NCBI GenBank assembly: GCA_030035585.1
Contig: CM057468.1
Coordinates: 58,958,145-59,022,144, forward strand
DNA from: Dugong dugon
Taxonomy: Eukaryota; Chordata; Mammalia; Sirenia; Dugongidae
Direction of reading: 5' to 3'
DNA length: 64,000 bases
In this document: in pieces, positions 46,468 through 58,121 of the stretch
Layout: each line of letters begins with the position of its first letter
Position numbering within the stretch: the stretch's first letter is position 1
Translations under genes and position numbers: made by a program
The notes under the pieces: model-generated
The model's input: the letters and a program-made list of their open reading frames with translations, nothing else
Databases searched by the model: none
Told to the model about the DNA's origin: nothing

Positions 46468-46686
46468 TGGAGTCCTTGTGTGGTATAAATGGTTAAGAGC
46501 TTGGCTACTAACCAAAAGGTTGGCATTTCAAATCCACTCAGTGGCACCATGGAAGAAAGGCCAGATGATCTATTTCCAAAAGATCACAGCCATTGAAAAT
46601 CCTATGGAGCACAGTTTTACTATGACACATATGGGGTCACCATAAGTTAGAATCAACTCACCAGCAACTAGTTTGTTTTTGGGTTT
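46468..46686 (+). mobile_element. AfroSINE (long form) with 13-bp TSD
   Basis: 'aaatggttaagagcttggct', 'aaccaaaaggttggcatttc', 'agaaaggccagatgatctat' and 'tatggggtcaccataagtta'. The TSD tatcactcatgga lies at 46455-46467, with tatcattcatgga at 46687-46699 (12/13). Confidence 0.96.
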
Positions 46687-46699
46687 TATCATTCATGGA

Positions 46700-46975
46700 C
46701 ATGAGGGTACTGTCTGTTTCCTGAAGTCCGCTCCCATGTGGACTTGCTGATAATTAGTTTTGTTTAAGAAAAAACGTGGCTAATTTCGTGTTCATAAAAG
46801 TATCCATAAAAGGAAGCAATTAGATTGTTGACGTGAGTTGTTCTGGAATGGGGGGTTATAAGTCCCAACTAGTTAAGATCATGGCAAAGCAAGATTTGGC
46901 TGTTTACTGTGACAAGCCTCTTCATGGGTGTCACCAGCAGCTGTCAGTCTAGTTAAGAAACCAAGAGAAATCATC
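46700..46975. other. Unassigned stretch
   Basis: Nothing recognised. It is the pre-insertion flank of the large L1. Confidence 0.4.
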
Positions 46976-47012
46976 AAGATAGAATGCATCCCACAAAAAA
47001 AAACACTACAAA

Positions 47013-50000
47013 ATGACAGCAACAAACTCACATCTATCAATAATTACACTGAATGTAAATGGACTCAACGCACCCATAAAGAGACGGGGAGTCACAGAAT
47101 GGATAAGAAAACAGGATCCATCAATATGCTGTCTACAAGAGACACACCTTAGAAACAAAGATGTGAATTTATTAAAAGTCAAAGGTTGGAAAAAAATATA
47201 TCAAGCAAACAACTACCAAAAAAGAGCAGGAGTGGCAATACTAATCTCAGATAAAATAGACTTTAAAACAAAATCTACCATAAGAGACAAAGAAGGACAC
47301 TATATAATGATTAAGGGGACGATCCATCATGAAGGCATAACCATAATAAACATCTACGCACCCAATGACAGGGCTCCAAAATACATAAAACAAACACTAA
47401 CAACAGTGAAAAGAGAAATTGACAGTTCCACAATAATAGTAGGAGACTTAAACACACCACTCTCAGTAAAGGACACAACAACTAAGAAGAAAGGCAGCAA
47501 AGATACAGAAGACCTAAAGGGCACAATCAGCCAACTTGACCTCATAGACGTATATAGAACACTCCACCCAACCGCTGCAGAGTACACATTCTTTTCCAGT
47601 GCATATGGAACGTTCTCCAGAATAGACCACATCTTAGGCCACAGAGCAATCCTCAACAAGATCCAAAACATTGAGATAATTCAAAGTATCTTCTCTGACC
47701 ACAATGCCATCAAGGTAGAAATTAACACTAGAAAGAGCAAGGAAAAAAAATCAACTACATGGAAACTGAATAATACCTTGCTTACACATCAGTGGGTAAT
47801 AGAAGAAATTAGAGATGGAATAAAAAAATTCCTAGAATCAAATGAGAATGAAAACACATCATACCAAAACCTTTGTGACACAGCAAAGGCAGTCCTCAGA
47901 GGACAATTTATAGCAATAGATGCACATATCAAAAAAGAAGAAAGGGACAAAATCAAAACATTAACTACAGAACTCAAACAAATAGAAAGAGAACAGCAAA
48001 AAAAGCCCACAACCACCGGAAGAAAGGAAATAGTAAAGATCAGAGCAGAAATTAATGAAATAGAGAACAGAAAAACAATAGAAAGAATCAACAAAACCAA
48101 AAGTTGGTTCTTTGAAAGAATCAACAAAATCAACAAACCACTGGCCAGACTGACAAAAGAAAAACAGGAGAGGACACAAATAACCCAAATAAGAAATGAA
48201 ATGGGGGACATTACAACAGACCCAACTGAAATAAAAAGGATTATAACAAAATATTATGAAAAACTATACTCCAACAAATTCGAAAACCTAGAGGAAATGG
48301 ATAAATTTCTAGAAACACACGGCCTACCCAAATTACAACAAAGTTATGTTGAAAATCTAAACAGACCCATAACAAGAGAAGAGATTGAAAAGGTAATAAA
48401 AAAACTCCCAACCAAAAAAAGCCCTGGCCCACATGGCTTCACTGGAGAATTCTACAAAACGTTTAGAGAAGAGCTTATACCAGTTCTACTCAAGCTGTTT
48501 CAGAGCATAGAAGAGGAAGCAACGCTTCCAAATTCATTCTATGAAGCCAGCATAACGCTGATACCAAAACCAGGCAAAGATGTCACAAAAAAAGAAAATT
48601 ACAGACCAATATCTCTCATGAATATAGATGTAAAAATTCTGAACAAAATTCTAGCCAATAGAATTCAGCATCATATCAAAAAAATAATACACCACGACCA
48701 AGTAGGATTCATACCACCTATGCAAGGATGGTTCAACATTAGAAAATCAATCAACGCAATCCACCACATAAATAAAAGGAAAGAAAAGAATCACATGATC
48801 ATCTCAATTGACGCAGAAAAGGCATTTGACAAAGTCCAACACCCATTCCTGATAAAAACTCTCAATAAAATAGGTATAGAAGGGAAATTTCTCAACATAA
48901 TAAAGGGCATCTATGCAAAACCAATGGCCAACATCATTCTTAATGGAGAGAGGCTGAAAACATTCCCCTTGAAAACAGGAACAAGACAAGGATGCCCTTT
49001 ATCACCACTTCTATTTAACATTGTGCTAGAAGTTCTAGCTAGAGCAATAAGGCAAGAAAAAGAAATAAAGGGTATCCAAGTTGGTAATGAAGAAGTTAAA
49101 CTGTCCCTGTTTGCAGATGATATGATACTATACGTAGAAAACCCTAAAGACTTCACGAGAAATCTACTGGAACTAATAAAAAGATTCAGCAGAGTAGCAG
49201 GATACAAGATAAACATTCAAAAATCGGTTGGATTCCTATATACCAGTAAGGACAACGATGAAAAGGAAATCAGGAAAACAATACCATTTTCAATAGCTCC
49301 TAAAAAGATAAAATACTTAGGAATAAATCTGACCAGGGATGTAAAAGACCTATACAAAGAAAACTGTAAAACACTACTGCATGAAACCCAAAGGGATCTA
49401 CATAAATGGAAAAACGTACCATGCTCATGGATAGGCAGACTCAACATTGTGAAAATGGCGATTCTACCCAAAGCAATTTACAAATACAATGCAATCCCGA
49501 TCCAAATACCAACAACATTCTTCAAAGAGATGGTAAAACTAATCATTAACTTTATATGGAAAGGGAAGAAGCCCCGAGTAAGTAAAGCACCACTGAAGAA
49601 GAAGAATAAAGTAGGAGGACTCACACTACCTGACTTCAGAACCTACTATACAGCTACAGTAGTCAAAACAGCCTGGTACTGGTACAATGACAGATACATT
49701 GACCAATGGAACAGAATTGAGAACCCAGATGTAAATCCATCCACCTATGGTCACCTGATCTTCGACAAGGGCCCGGAGTCCATCAGATGGGGAAAAGACA
49801 GTCTTTTTAACAAATGGTGCTGGCAAAACTGGATATCCATTTGCAAAAAAATGAAACAGGACCCATACCTCACACCGTATACAAAAACTACTTCAAAATC
49901 GATCAAAGACCTGAATATAAAGCCTAAAACTATAAAGTTCATAGAAGAAAAAATAGGACCAACACTTCAGGCCTTAATACATGGCATTAACAGGATACAA

Positions 50001-50837
50001 ACCATAACCATCAATGCACAAAACCTAACAGATAAGCTAGATAACTGGGATCTTCTAAAAATCAAACACCTATGCTCTTCAAAAGACTTCACCGAAAGAG
50101 TCAAAAGAGAACCTACAGACTGGGAAAAAATTTTTGGACAGTACAAGTCAGACAAAAGTCTAATCTCCATAATCTACAAGAAAATCCAACACCTCTACAA
50201 CAAAAATACAAATAATCCAATTAAAAAATGGGCAAAGGAAATGAACAGACACTTCACCAAAGAAGACATTCAAATGGCCAACAGACACATGAGGAAATGC
50301 TCGCGATCACTAGCCATTAGAGAAATGCAAATTAAAACCACAATGAGATACCATCTCACCCCAGCATTACTGGCACGAATCAAAAACACTGGAAATAACA
50401 GATGTTGGAGGGGCTTCGAGGAGATGGGAACTCTTATGCACTGCTGGTCGGAATGCAAAATGATACAACCATTTTGGAAAATGATATGGCCCTTCCTCAG
50501 AAAGCTAGAAATAGACATACCATTCGATCCAGCAATCCCACTCCTAGGAATATATCCTAGAGAAATAAGAGTCGTCACTCGAATAGACATATGCACACCT
50601 ATGTTCATGGCAGCATTGTTCACAACAGCAAAACGATGGAAACAACCTAGATGCCCATCAGCAGATGAATGGATAAACAAACTATGGTACATACACACAA
50701 TGGAGTACTATGCAACAAGAAAGAACAACAATGAATCTGTGAAACATCTCATAACATGGATGAAACTGGAGGACATTATGCTGAGTGAAATAAGTCAATC
50801 ACAAAAGGACAAATATTGTATGAGACCTCTATTGTAA
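47013..50837 (+). CDS. L1 ORF2 protein: endonuclease and reverse transcriptase
   Basis: A 1274-codon uninterrupted frame, the usual L1 ORF2 length. The enzyme nicks target DNA and reverse-transcribes L1 RNA at the nick (target-primed reverse transcription). The endonuclease (about 1-240) keeps N14, E43, Y115, D145, N147, T192, D205, S228, D229 and H230, with the same numbering as human ORF2p. The RT (about 480-770) has '[16 protein letters not shown]', '[13 protein letters not shown]', '[14 protein letters not shown]' and the catalytic FADD at 700-703. The C-terminal zinc knuckle reads [18 protein letters not shown] at 1131-1148; the second cysteine (1135) is Phe, a probable loss of metal binding. 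ORF1 and the promoter are absent, so any expression would need a neighbouring promoter. Start chosen as '[19 protein letters not shown]', aligned with known ORF2 starts. An upstream ATG in another frame is irrelevant. Confidence 0.97.
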   Translation: MTATNSHLSIITLNVNGLNAPIKRRGVTEWIRKQDPSICCLQETHLRNKDVNLLKVKGWKKIYQANNYQKRAGVAILISDKIDFKTKSTIRDKEGHYIMIKGTIHHEGITIINIYAPNDRAPKYIKQTLTTVKREIDSSTIIVGDLNTPLSVKDTTTKKKGSKDTEDLKGTISQLDLIDVYRTLHPTAAEYTFFSSAYGTFSRIDHILGHRAILNKIQNIEIIQSIFSDHNAIKVEINTRKSKEKKSTTWKLNNTLLTHQWVIEEIRDGIKKFLESNENENTSYQNLCDTAKAVLRGQFIAIDAHIKKEERDKIKTLTTELKQIEREQQKKPTTTGRKEIVKIRAEINEIENRKTIERINKTKSWFFERINKINKPLARLTKEKQERTQITQIRNEMGDITTDPTEIKRIITKYYEKLYSNKFENLEEMDKFLETHGLPKLQQSYVENLNRPITREEIEKVIKKLPTKKSPGPHGFTGEFYKTFREELIPVLLKLFQSIEEEATLPNSFYEASITLIPKPGKDVTKKENYRPISLMNIDVKILNKILANRIQHHIKKIIHHDQVGFIPPMQGWFNIRKSINAIHHINKRKEKNHMIISIDAEKAFDKVQHPFLIKTLNKIGIEGKFLNIIKGIYAKPMANIILNGERLKTFPLKTGTRQGCPLSPLLFNIVLEVLARAIRQEKEIKGIQVGNEEVKLSLFADDMILYVENPKDFTRNLLELIKRFSRVAGYKINIQKSVGFLYTSKDNDEKEIRKTIPFSIAPKKIKYLGINLTRDVKDLYKENCKTLLHETQRDLHKWKNVPCSWIGRLNIVKMAILPKAIYKYNAIPIQIPTTFFKEMVKLIINFIWKGKKPRVSKAPLKKKNKVGGLTLPDFRTYYTATVVKTAWYWYNDRYIDQWNRIENPDVNPSTYGHLIFDKGPESIRWGKDSLFNKWCWQNWISICKKMKQDPYLTPYTKTTSKSIKDLNIKPKTIKFIEEKIGPTLQALIHGINRIQTITINAQNLTDKLDNWDLLKIKHLCSSKDFTERVKREPTDWEKIFGQYKSDKSLISIIYKKIQHLYNKNTNNPIKKWAKEMNRHFTKEDIQMANRHMRKCSRSLAIREMQIKTTMRYHLTPALLARIKNTGNNRCWRGFEEMGTLMHCWSECKMIQPFWKMIWPFLRKLEIDIPFDPAIPLLGIYPREIRVVTRIDICTPMFMAALFTTAKRWKQPRCPSADEWINKLWYIHTMEYYATRKNNNESVKHLITWMKLEDIMLSEISQSQKDKYCMRPLL

Positions 50838-51666
50838 AAACCCATGGAAAAGTTCACACACAAAATGTAACAATCTTTGTTGGTTACCAGGGTTGGGAGG
50901 GGTGGGGGGGGAATACTAAATCGGCAATAGATAAGTGGTATCTTGGGTGAAGGGTGATACAGTACACAATACAGGGGAAACTAGCACAACCTGTACAAGG
51001 AAAGGTCATGGAAGCCCCATAGACACATCCAAACTCCCCGAGGGACTGAGTTGCTGGGCGGAGGGCTCTGGGGACCATGGTCTCGAGGAACATCTAGCTC
51101 AATTGTCATGACACAGCTTATAAAGACAATGCTCTACATTCTACCTTGGTGAGTAGTGTCTGGGGTCTTAAAAGCCTGTGAGTGGCCATCTAAGATACTC
51201 CACTGGTCTCATCCCTTCGGGAGCAAGGGAGAATGAAGAGAACAGGATACAAGGAAAAGATTAGTCCAAAGGACTAATTGTCCACAGCTACCAAGGCCTC
51301 CACCAGACTGAGTCCAGTACAGGTAGGTGGTGCCCAGCTACCACCACTGACTGCTCTGACCAGGATCACAACAGAGGTTTCTGGACACAGCTGGAGAAGG
51401 ATGTAGAGCATAATTCTAACTCACAAAAAAAAAGACCAGATTTCCTGGCCTAAAGGAGACTGGAGAAACCTCGAGAGTATGGCCCCCAGACACCCTTTTA
51501 GCTCAGTGGTGAAGTTACCTCCGAGGTTCACTGTTCAGCCTGGGAGTGGACAGCCCCGTAAAACCAAATGAGACTAACGAGGTACAGGAGTCCAGTGACA
51601 AGGGCCAGAAAGCAGAAGGGGACAAGGAAGCTGGTGATAGGGAACACAAGATTGAGTATGGATATT

Positions 51667-52000
51667 GTTGATGTGTTGTGAGATTGTTAACCATTGTCAT
51701 AGGGCAAGATTTGTAGTAACTGTTAAATGAGAAACTGTTTTGTTCTGTAAGCCTTCATCTTAAGTGAGAATAGCAGCACAACTGGAAGAGCGTAGTGAAT
51801 GTCACTGAACTGTGTATGTAGAAATTTTTGAAACGGTGTATCTTTGCCTGTGTGTATTTTCACCAAAAAAAAAAAAAAAAAGGTTGAGAATTTAGAGGGT
51901 TGATATGTTGTGGGGTTGTTAACCAATGTCATAAAACAACATGTGTACTACTGTTTCATGAGAAACTATTTGTTCTGTAAGCCTTCACCTGAAGTACAAT
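51667..52000 (+). repeat. Duplicated L1 3' UTR terminal block
   Basis: 51667-51770 and 51899-52000 are two similar copies, each with 'ttgttaacca.tgtcata', 'atgagaaact', 'tgttctgtaagccttca'. Between them is a different L1 3'-end type ('aatgtcactgaactgtgta...tgtgtgtattttcacc') closed by an A run. Confidence 0.9.
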
Positions 52001-52040
52001 AAAATAAAAAATATATAAAAAAAAGATAGAATAATGCATC

Positions 52041-52605
52041 TGCTCCTGCTCTGTGGCTCTTTAAGTTTCTGTATATTTCGCTAATTAAGTCATAATTATA
52101 GTGTGTGTGAGGGAAAGCTGGAATATAAGTGTTGGTCTCTTCTTATTAATCTATAATTTTCCTGAAACTCTGAAATTTTAAGAGACGAAGTCAATGGGAA
52201 AAAGCTAGATTGTTCAGTAAATCAAAAAAACCAAACCAAGGAGTTTTCAACCCAATCAGTTGCTTGATTATGTCCAAGCATTGGATACAATTTTCAGTCC
52301 ATAATAATGGAAGGTTTGAAGAAATTTCACAATTTTTTAACACTATTTCGAGGCCACATTGGTGTAAGTAACTAATGCAACATTGTTAGGTCATCTAAAT
52401 TAATTTCTTTTTAAATCTCTTTTCTGAAAAAATAGAATGTTATTGAAATATCCTAGACTATTCCCTCCCTTCTGTGTGCACCCGAATTGGAAAGCCATGA
52501 CTTAAACAGCATTTGTGGCTCCCAATCACCTCCACTCCTTTTTTCCTCTTAGTTTCTTCTCCCTCTCGCCCTCCATTTCCTTTCCTTTCTTTCTCTCTCC
52601 TTTAT
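52041..52605. other. Unassigned stretch
   Basis: Nothing recognised. A CT-rich run lies at about 52540-52600. Confidence 0.4.
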
Positions 52606-52804
52606 ACAGACCAGTTGCCATCAGGTTGACACATGGTGACCCCATGTGTGTCAGAGTAGAACTGTACTCCACAGGATTTCCAGTGGCTAATTTTTTGGAA
52701 GTTGATCACCAGGCCCTTCTTCTGAGGCACCTCAGGGTGATCTTGAACCTCCAACCTTGTGATTAGCAGCCGAGCATGTAAACCTTTGCATCACCCAGGG
52801 ACTG
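52606..52804 (-). mobile_element. AfroSINE (long form)
   Basis: 'accagttgccatcaggttga', 'gtcagagtagaactgtactc', 'gttgatcaccaggcccttct' and 'tgcatcacccagggactgct' in reverse orientation. Confidence 0.95.
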
Positions 52805-52979
52805 CTCCTCTCCCTGCTCTTTCCTTTTGCTTTTGTAATGATGATCCTGATCCACAGAAAGCAATAGCTCAACTTCCAGCTTTTTGCCCAGCACTGTTTC
52901 AGGCCCAGCTATTCTTCACATTCTGATGTAATTTGATTTTAGATATGGTCATTCTATGCTAAATATTTCTAAACTTATC

Positions 52980-53440
52980 ATTCTTCCACAATCTCTCATA
53001 ATTATTTGTCCAAAACCATAAACTGGTCATGTCATTTATTTGTTCAGATTTCTCCTAGGAGTCAACATTGACTTTAGAATAAAATTCAGATTTCTTAGGA
53101 GGGCAAAAATGGTCATGCAAAATCTTGCTTATCTCTTCCACCTCTTTTCCAGTTACTTTGTCGGAGATATTTTTTTACATATCAGAAAAGTAAAATATTT
53201 TTAATTGTCAGAATGTGCCATGCTTTCTCTTACTGACCTCGGTACACATGGTATTGCTTCTGTCTAGAATACCCCGACTCACTTGCTTTTATCATCTGTC
53301 TACTTCTACTTATTCTCAAGGCTCTGCTCAGAATGCGCCTCCACTGGAAATCTTCCTAGCCTCCCCCAGTGTCTCTGGACCTTACTTCTGTTCTTGTACT
53401 CTGTCGTGCCCTTATCATTCTATAATACAGTGAAATCTGT
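52980..53440 (+). mobile_element. L2 LINE 3' fragment
   Basis: 'ctggtcatgtcatttatttg', 'gaataaaattcagatttctt', 'caaggctctgctcagaatgc' and 'gtgcccttatcattctataa' follow the L2 consensus order near its 3' end. Confidence 0.75.
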
Positions 53441-53648
53441 AAAAGCCAGAACTTGATGGGACTGCCTTGTTTTTCCACTTCTTGCAGGTTTTCCACCTTT
53501 TATGTTGCTCATTTTAGTGGAAAATATTTGAGTTTTCCTTCTCTAACAGGTTTCTGACTTACACAGGTTCTGACTTTCACGGGTTTTACTGTATAAGCAT
53601 CTGTTTATTTGACTGTCCCCGGAATTTATGCAGTGAATTTAGGGGAGA

Positions 53649-53847
53649 TAGCCCTGGTTGTTCAGTGGTTAAGTGCTCGGCTTCTAACGAAAGGCTGGCT
53701 GTTTGAACTCACCAGTGTCTCCATGGGAGAAAAGACCTGGCAATCTCCTCCCATAGAGATTACAGCCTAGGAAACCTTATGGGGCAGTTCTACTCTGTCC
53801 TGTAGGGTAGCTATGAGCTGGAATTGACTCAACAGCACACAACAACA
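53649..53847 (+). mobile_element. AfroSINE (CAA tail)
   Basis: 'agccctggttgttcagtggt', 'gagaaaagacctggcaatct', 'agagattacagcctaggaaa' and tail 'aacagcacacaacaacagc'. Confidence 0.95.
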
Positions 53848-55318
53848 GCTCAATTCTGTATCTGCAGAGCAAACTACAATCCCTAATACATAATAAGTGC
53901 TCAATATATGCTAGCTAAACAGAGAAATAAAGTCATACAAAGAAAGCATATTACCAGTCCTACAGGGAAAAATAAATTCTTTGGCATTAATAAGGAAAAA
54001 AAAAGTTTTCATGTTAAACATGGGGGACAGTAGGCAATGAAGAAGATCAGGATTTAAGATGTGAATTATTGAAAGGCTGTAGGCCTTATTTTGAATCATA
54101 TGATGATTTCATTGGATCAAAGAGTGGTTTGGCAAGCAGTTGTTAAGGAACCATGAAATGGTGCCAACATTTCTGAGGTGATCTGCTCGAGAGTGAATAA
54201 ATTTTAAGGAACTATAATTATCATGTGCATTACCCACCTTTATGATTGGAAAGGTAAAATAGTATTGAAACAGTGCTGTAAATGACAACATTTATGTGCT
54301 TAAGGGTTGTCTTTAAAGGCTCAATCTTATAAAGATTTGATCTGCAGGGATACACGCCTTTCAAGTGCTTCAGCCTTGGATTGTATGGTATTTGGAGACA
54401 GTCACCCTAGGGCGTGGCTGTGCAGTTGTATTTTGTTTTGCTCAACTTCTGAAGCTAGCCAGATTCACAGGACTACCAAGTATGGCAACAAAACTAGCAG
54501 GAGAATATTGAGATGGTCACTAAACAGCTTGCAATGTCCTGGCAGGAGTGGACTTTCTCCATTCTGTTTCAAGTTCTTCTTTGGCTTGTTTTCAGAGGAG
54601 CCTTGCCTCCCCAAATCCTGGCCGACAGCCCCCAATGGCTATATAAACATACTGGAGAATCAGGCCTGAAGACAACATAAACTGTTAGTTGACATAACAA
54701 AATTCTAATCCATAAGATATTTTAAGGATCCACTCTGCCATTCCTTGTTGAAAGTAATTTTAATCAATGCTTCTTAATCAGAGAATAATGGTTGAATTGT
54801 TTCCATGAGATTTTTAATTACCTTAATCTTTTACCAAACTTAAACAAGGCTAAAGCCTCCAATAATGATTGCAAAAGTACCTATTAAAGGTAAAAGCAAC
54901 AGCAAACAAAAAAGCAATGGCAATAATGCAGGCATTACTTTTCAGGAAGAAATTATTACTTTTTCTTTTCAAAATAAACCATTTAATTGTGTCTTTTTAT
55001 ATTATGTTTTGCAAACCATGCTTGATATCTGTATGAAGTCAAAGTGATACAATAAATTCATAACAATTTGAGACAGTAGCGAAGGCATGGTTTACCTTTG
55101 TTGGAATTATTTTTGAAAAGAAAGAATGTATACCACAAAAGTCCACATGTAACTATGTAGAGATAAAAGAACACTATTTAAAATAGGCACTTTTGCTTTA
55201 ATCAATGAAAATTATTTATCCTCTTAAGGATTAAAAAAAGGCTCCAAAATTAAAGATTGATGTTAGGTACATCAAGATACATAAAATATCTTAGCGTCTT
55301 AAAAATTGCATATGACTG
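53848..55318. other. Unassigned stretch
   Basis: No gene recognised. 53850-53930 has a weak MIR/L2 tail ('aataagtgctcaatatatgc'). The 120-codon plus frame at 54307-54669 shows no domain and no Kozak or splice context I trust. Confidence 0.4.
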
Positions 55319-55330
55319 TGTTTATGAAGG

Positions 55331-55549
55331 GAGTCAGTCCCTAAGTGGTACAAATGGGTAATGCACTCTGCTTCTAGCTGAAAGTTTGGAGGTCCGAGTC
55401 CACCCAGAGGCAGCTTAGAAGAACAGCCTGACTATCTACTTCTGAAAAGTCAGCCACTGAAAACCCTATGGAGCACTGTTATACTCTGACATACATGAAG
55501 GTGCCGTGAGTAGGAATTGACTTGATGGCAACTTTTTTTTTTTTTTTAA
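55331..55549 (+). mobile_element. AfroSINE (long form) with 12-bp TSD
   Basis: 'gagtcagtccctaagtggta', 'ggtccgagtccacccagagg', 'aaaagtcagccactgaaaac' and 'aattgacttgatggcaac' plus a T run. TSD tgtttatgaagg at 55319-55330 and tgtttataaagg at 55550-55561 (11/12). Confidence 0.96.
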
Positions 55550-55561
55550 TGTTTATAAAGG

Positions 55562-56094
55562 TAGTATGAATTTCAGTCTAGAAGCTTAGGCATTCAAAAA
55601 AAAGAAAAGGCATTTTGTTATATTTTTAAATCAATTTACTTTAGAATCTTGGCCTTTATTTTTCCTTTACTTCTTCCCAACCTCTCACCAATGACTTTGC
55701 AGAGTTCTGCCAAGTAGGGCCAAGGCACTGGGAGTATCTTTCCAGTCACTGGTCATCAGCAATCATTCCTCGCTGATTACTTCGGAGAGTTGCCTAGGTC
55801 CAGTCTCCTTATGCCCTTCAGGTCCAGAGGCTCTGGAATTACATATCCTTCTGGGTCCTAGAAATCTTTGATGAACATGGTTACCATGCCTTTCTGAACT
55901 CCAGCCACCTGTCTGGAAAAATACCACAGAATAGGACTTGGGTTCTGGTCTCTCGTGAAGCACATATTCAACCCCATTCCTCCACTTCCAGCTCTTCTCC
56001 CTCCTGACCTAACTGGATGAGGGGAAAGGGGAAAACAGGGGCCTAAAAATATAAATAATATTTCAAAACAAATATCCAGACACATTTACAAAGG
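55562..56094. other. Unassigned stretch
   Basis: No family recognised. On the minus strand 55750-55990 has open but frame-shifted stretches ('MVTMFIKDF', 'DPEGYVIPEPLDLKG' in different frames). They could be a very old retrocopy, but I cannot name a parent. Confidence 0.3.
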
Positions 56095-56389
56095 AGAAAA
56101 TCTGAAGACAATCCAAATATTCATCAACAGGGAGCTGGATAAATAGATTATGGCACATCCCTACAATGGGATTCAATGCAAAGGTTAAAAAGAATGGGAT
56201 ATGTATGTTCTGTATGTTCTGACATGGGAAAATGCCCATGATAGAAAGTATAAAATGTAATTTTAGAAATCATATATATAGCATAATCCCATCTCTGTGA
56301 AAAAATTTATGAATACATATGTGTATGTACACACATATACCTACATAAGCTTGTGGATGCAGAGTACCTTGACAAACATCACAAAATAT

Positions 56390-57345
56390 TTTTTAATAGT
56401 TTATTTTATTTTTGTTATTGTTGTTGAGAATATACACAACAGAACATACACCAATTCAACTATTTCTACATGTACAATTCAGTAACATTGATCACATTCT
56501 TCAAGTCGTGCAAACATTCTTACCCTCCCTTTCCCGATTGTTCCCCAGTAACATAAAATCACTGATCCCTAAGGTTCCTGTCCGATCTTTCAAGTTGCTG
56601 TTGTCAATTTGAACCCATATAGACAGTTCTTAAAAGAGCACAGTGCTCAAGGCAGACATTCTTTACTAGTTAAGCTAAACTATTGTTTGGTTTAAAGAAG
56701 ACTTCAGGGGGATATTTTTGGTTTAAGATTTAAGGATCATCTCAGGGCAATAGTTTCTGGAGTGCATCCAGCCTCCATGACTCCAGAATGTCTGGATTCA
56801 ATAAGAATTTGAAATTCTGTTCTGCATTTCCCTACTTTTCAACAGGATTCTTCTATAGGCTGTTTGATGAAAATGTTCAGTAATGGTAGCCGGGCACCAT
56901 CCAGTTCTTCTGGACTCATGACAAAGAGGACAGTTGTTCATGGAGGCAATTAGCCACACGTTTCATTTACTCCTCCCATTCCTGACTCTTCTTCCTTTGC
57001 TGCTCCAGGAGAATGGAGATCAATTGTCCTACCTTGGATGTCTGCTTGCAAGCTTTTCAGACTCCAGGTACTATGTAATGAACTAGGAAGTGGAACAGAA
57101 CAATTACGCCAATTAACTGGGAATGGAGATCAATTGTTGTACCTTGGATGTTGCTTGCAAGCTTTTCAGACCCCAGGTACTACATAACGAACTAAGAAGT
57201 AGAGCAGAACAATTATGCCCATTAACTGGGATGTCTGATGAAACCATGACCCTAAATCTTCAAACCAAGGAACCAAATCCCATGAGGTATTTGATTGTAC
57301 GTAAGCAGCCTCAGCATCTACTCTTTTTCTTCTTGTTGTTGTTGT
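56390..57345 (-). mobile_element. 5'-truncated L1 3' UTR
   Basis: Reverse strand of the L1 3' UTR of the type seen at 9420-10247: 'gttgagaatatacacaacag', 'atggtagccgggcaccatcc' and 'caattagccacacgtttcat'. It contains a 110-bp tandem duplication at 57011-57230. No ORF2 is present. Confidence 0.85.
57011..57230. repeat. 110-bp tandem duplication inside L1 3' UTR
   Basis: 57011-57120 and 57121-57230 both start gaatggagatcaattg and end attaactgg. They share 'gcttgcaagcttttcaga' and differ at scattered sites. Confidence 0.95.
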
Positions 57346-57620
57346 AAATACATCTATTACACAACTTTTGCCAATCTGACTTTCTACAGGCCTATGACTT
57401 ATTGACAGTAATTACATTTATAGGCTGTGCAACTCTACCCTTAATCAATGTAATTTTTTAATCACTGTAAACCAAAACTCACAAGAAACTTTAAACGGTG
57501 GTTACCTCTGGAGAATTGGGAGTGGGCGAGGGACGGGAAGAGGTGGATTTTATCCTTCTACTTACTGAACTATTTATATATTTTTAATATACCTATGTTT
57601 TCATAGTTTTTAAAACCTCA

Positions 57621-58103
57621 ATCTTTTAAAAAGGTAGAAATCTGACTTTGTGAATCTTTTCTATACTACAATCATTTTTGTATTAATTTAATAAATTTTC
57701 AATAAACTTAAATATTATTAAGTAATCATATTACTTTTGTTGTTAATGACAGGGGAATATTAAGAAGGATGTTTGGTTAGAAAATTGAAAAATTTAAAGT
57801 CAATATTTCCTTTAAGGCCTCGTAAATCAAGTAATCTTTCTATGCAGAAAATCTGCATATATTAATTCCTCAATTTATTATTTTGATGATTCATTTTATT
57901 ATATTTTAAATTACTTTTCTGGTCTTAAATGTGCTAAATGCTAGGGCTTGAAAAGTAAATTACATGATTTTATTGTGACTAAAATAAATGTCCTTATATT
58001 ATTTTAAATTGTAGTAGCTAATTCTCAGAAGTCCATCTTCAGCTTCCTATTGAACAAGTTATCCTGTCCTTCTTTCTCATTGTTTGATTAATTAAGTCTA
58101 TCA
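57621..58103. other. Unassigned AT-rich stretch
   Basis: Nothing recognised. Confidence 0.4.
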
Positions 58104-58121
58104 ATATTGTTTTGCCTGCTA

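Larger units (their letters stand above)
46991..52023 (+). mobile_element. L1 LINE, ORF1-less, with intact ORF2 and TSD
   Basis: About 5.0 kb. The 5' end falls only ~22 bp before the ORF2 start, so the 5' UTR, promoter and ORF1 are missing. The TSD is aagatagaatgcatc at 46976-46990 and aagatagaataatgcatc at 52023-52040. The right copy has an extra aat, probably slippage; its aa may belong to the A-tail. The 3' UTR (50838-52005) ends in an A-rich tail at ~52000-52024. An internal 17-nt A run at 51865-51881 separates two copies of the terminal 3' UTR block. The uninterrupted ORF2 and near-perfect TSD indicate a young insertion. Confidence 0.95.
56095..57620 (+). mobile_element. L1M 3' end, split by a younger L1
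   Basis: 56095-56350 ('atccaaatattcatcaacag', 'aatagattatggcacatcc', 'catctctgtgaaaaaattta') and 57466-57620 ('ggtggttacctctggagaat') are consecutive parts of an old L1M ORF2 end and 3' UTR. A minus-strand L1 lies between them. Confidence 0.75.

Noticed and set aside
47354-50698. Minus-strand open frames of 60-142 codons inside the L1
   Set aside because: They are shadows of ORF2 caused by its A-rich composition (Phe/Leu/Ser-rich products).
54307-54669. 120-codon plus-strand frame
   Set aside because: No domain, no promoter or splice support, and within the length expected by chance.
55750-55990. Processed pseudogene on the minus strand
   Set aside because: Only short frame-shifted stretches, no recognised parent protein, no A-tail or TSD found.
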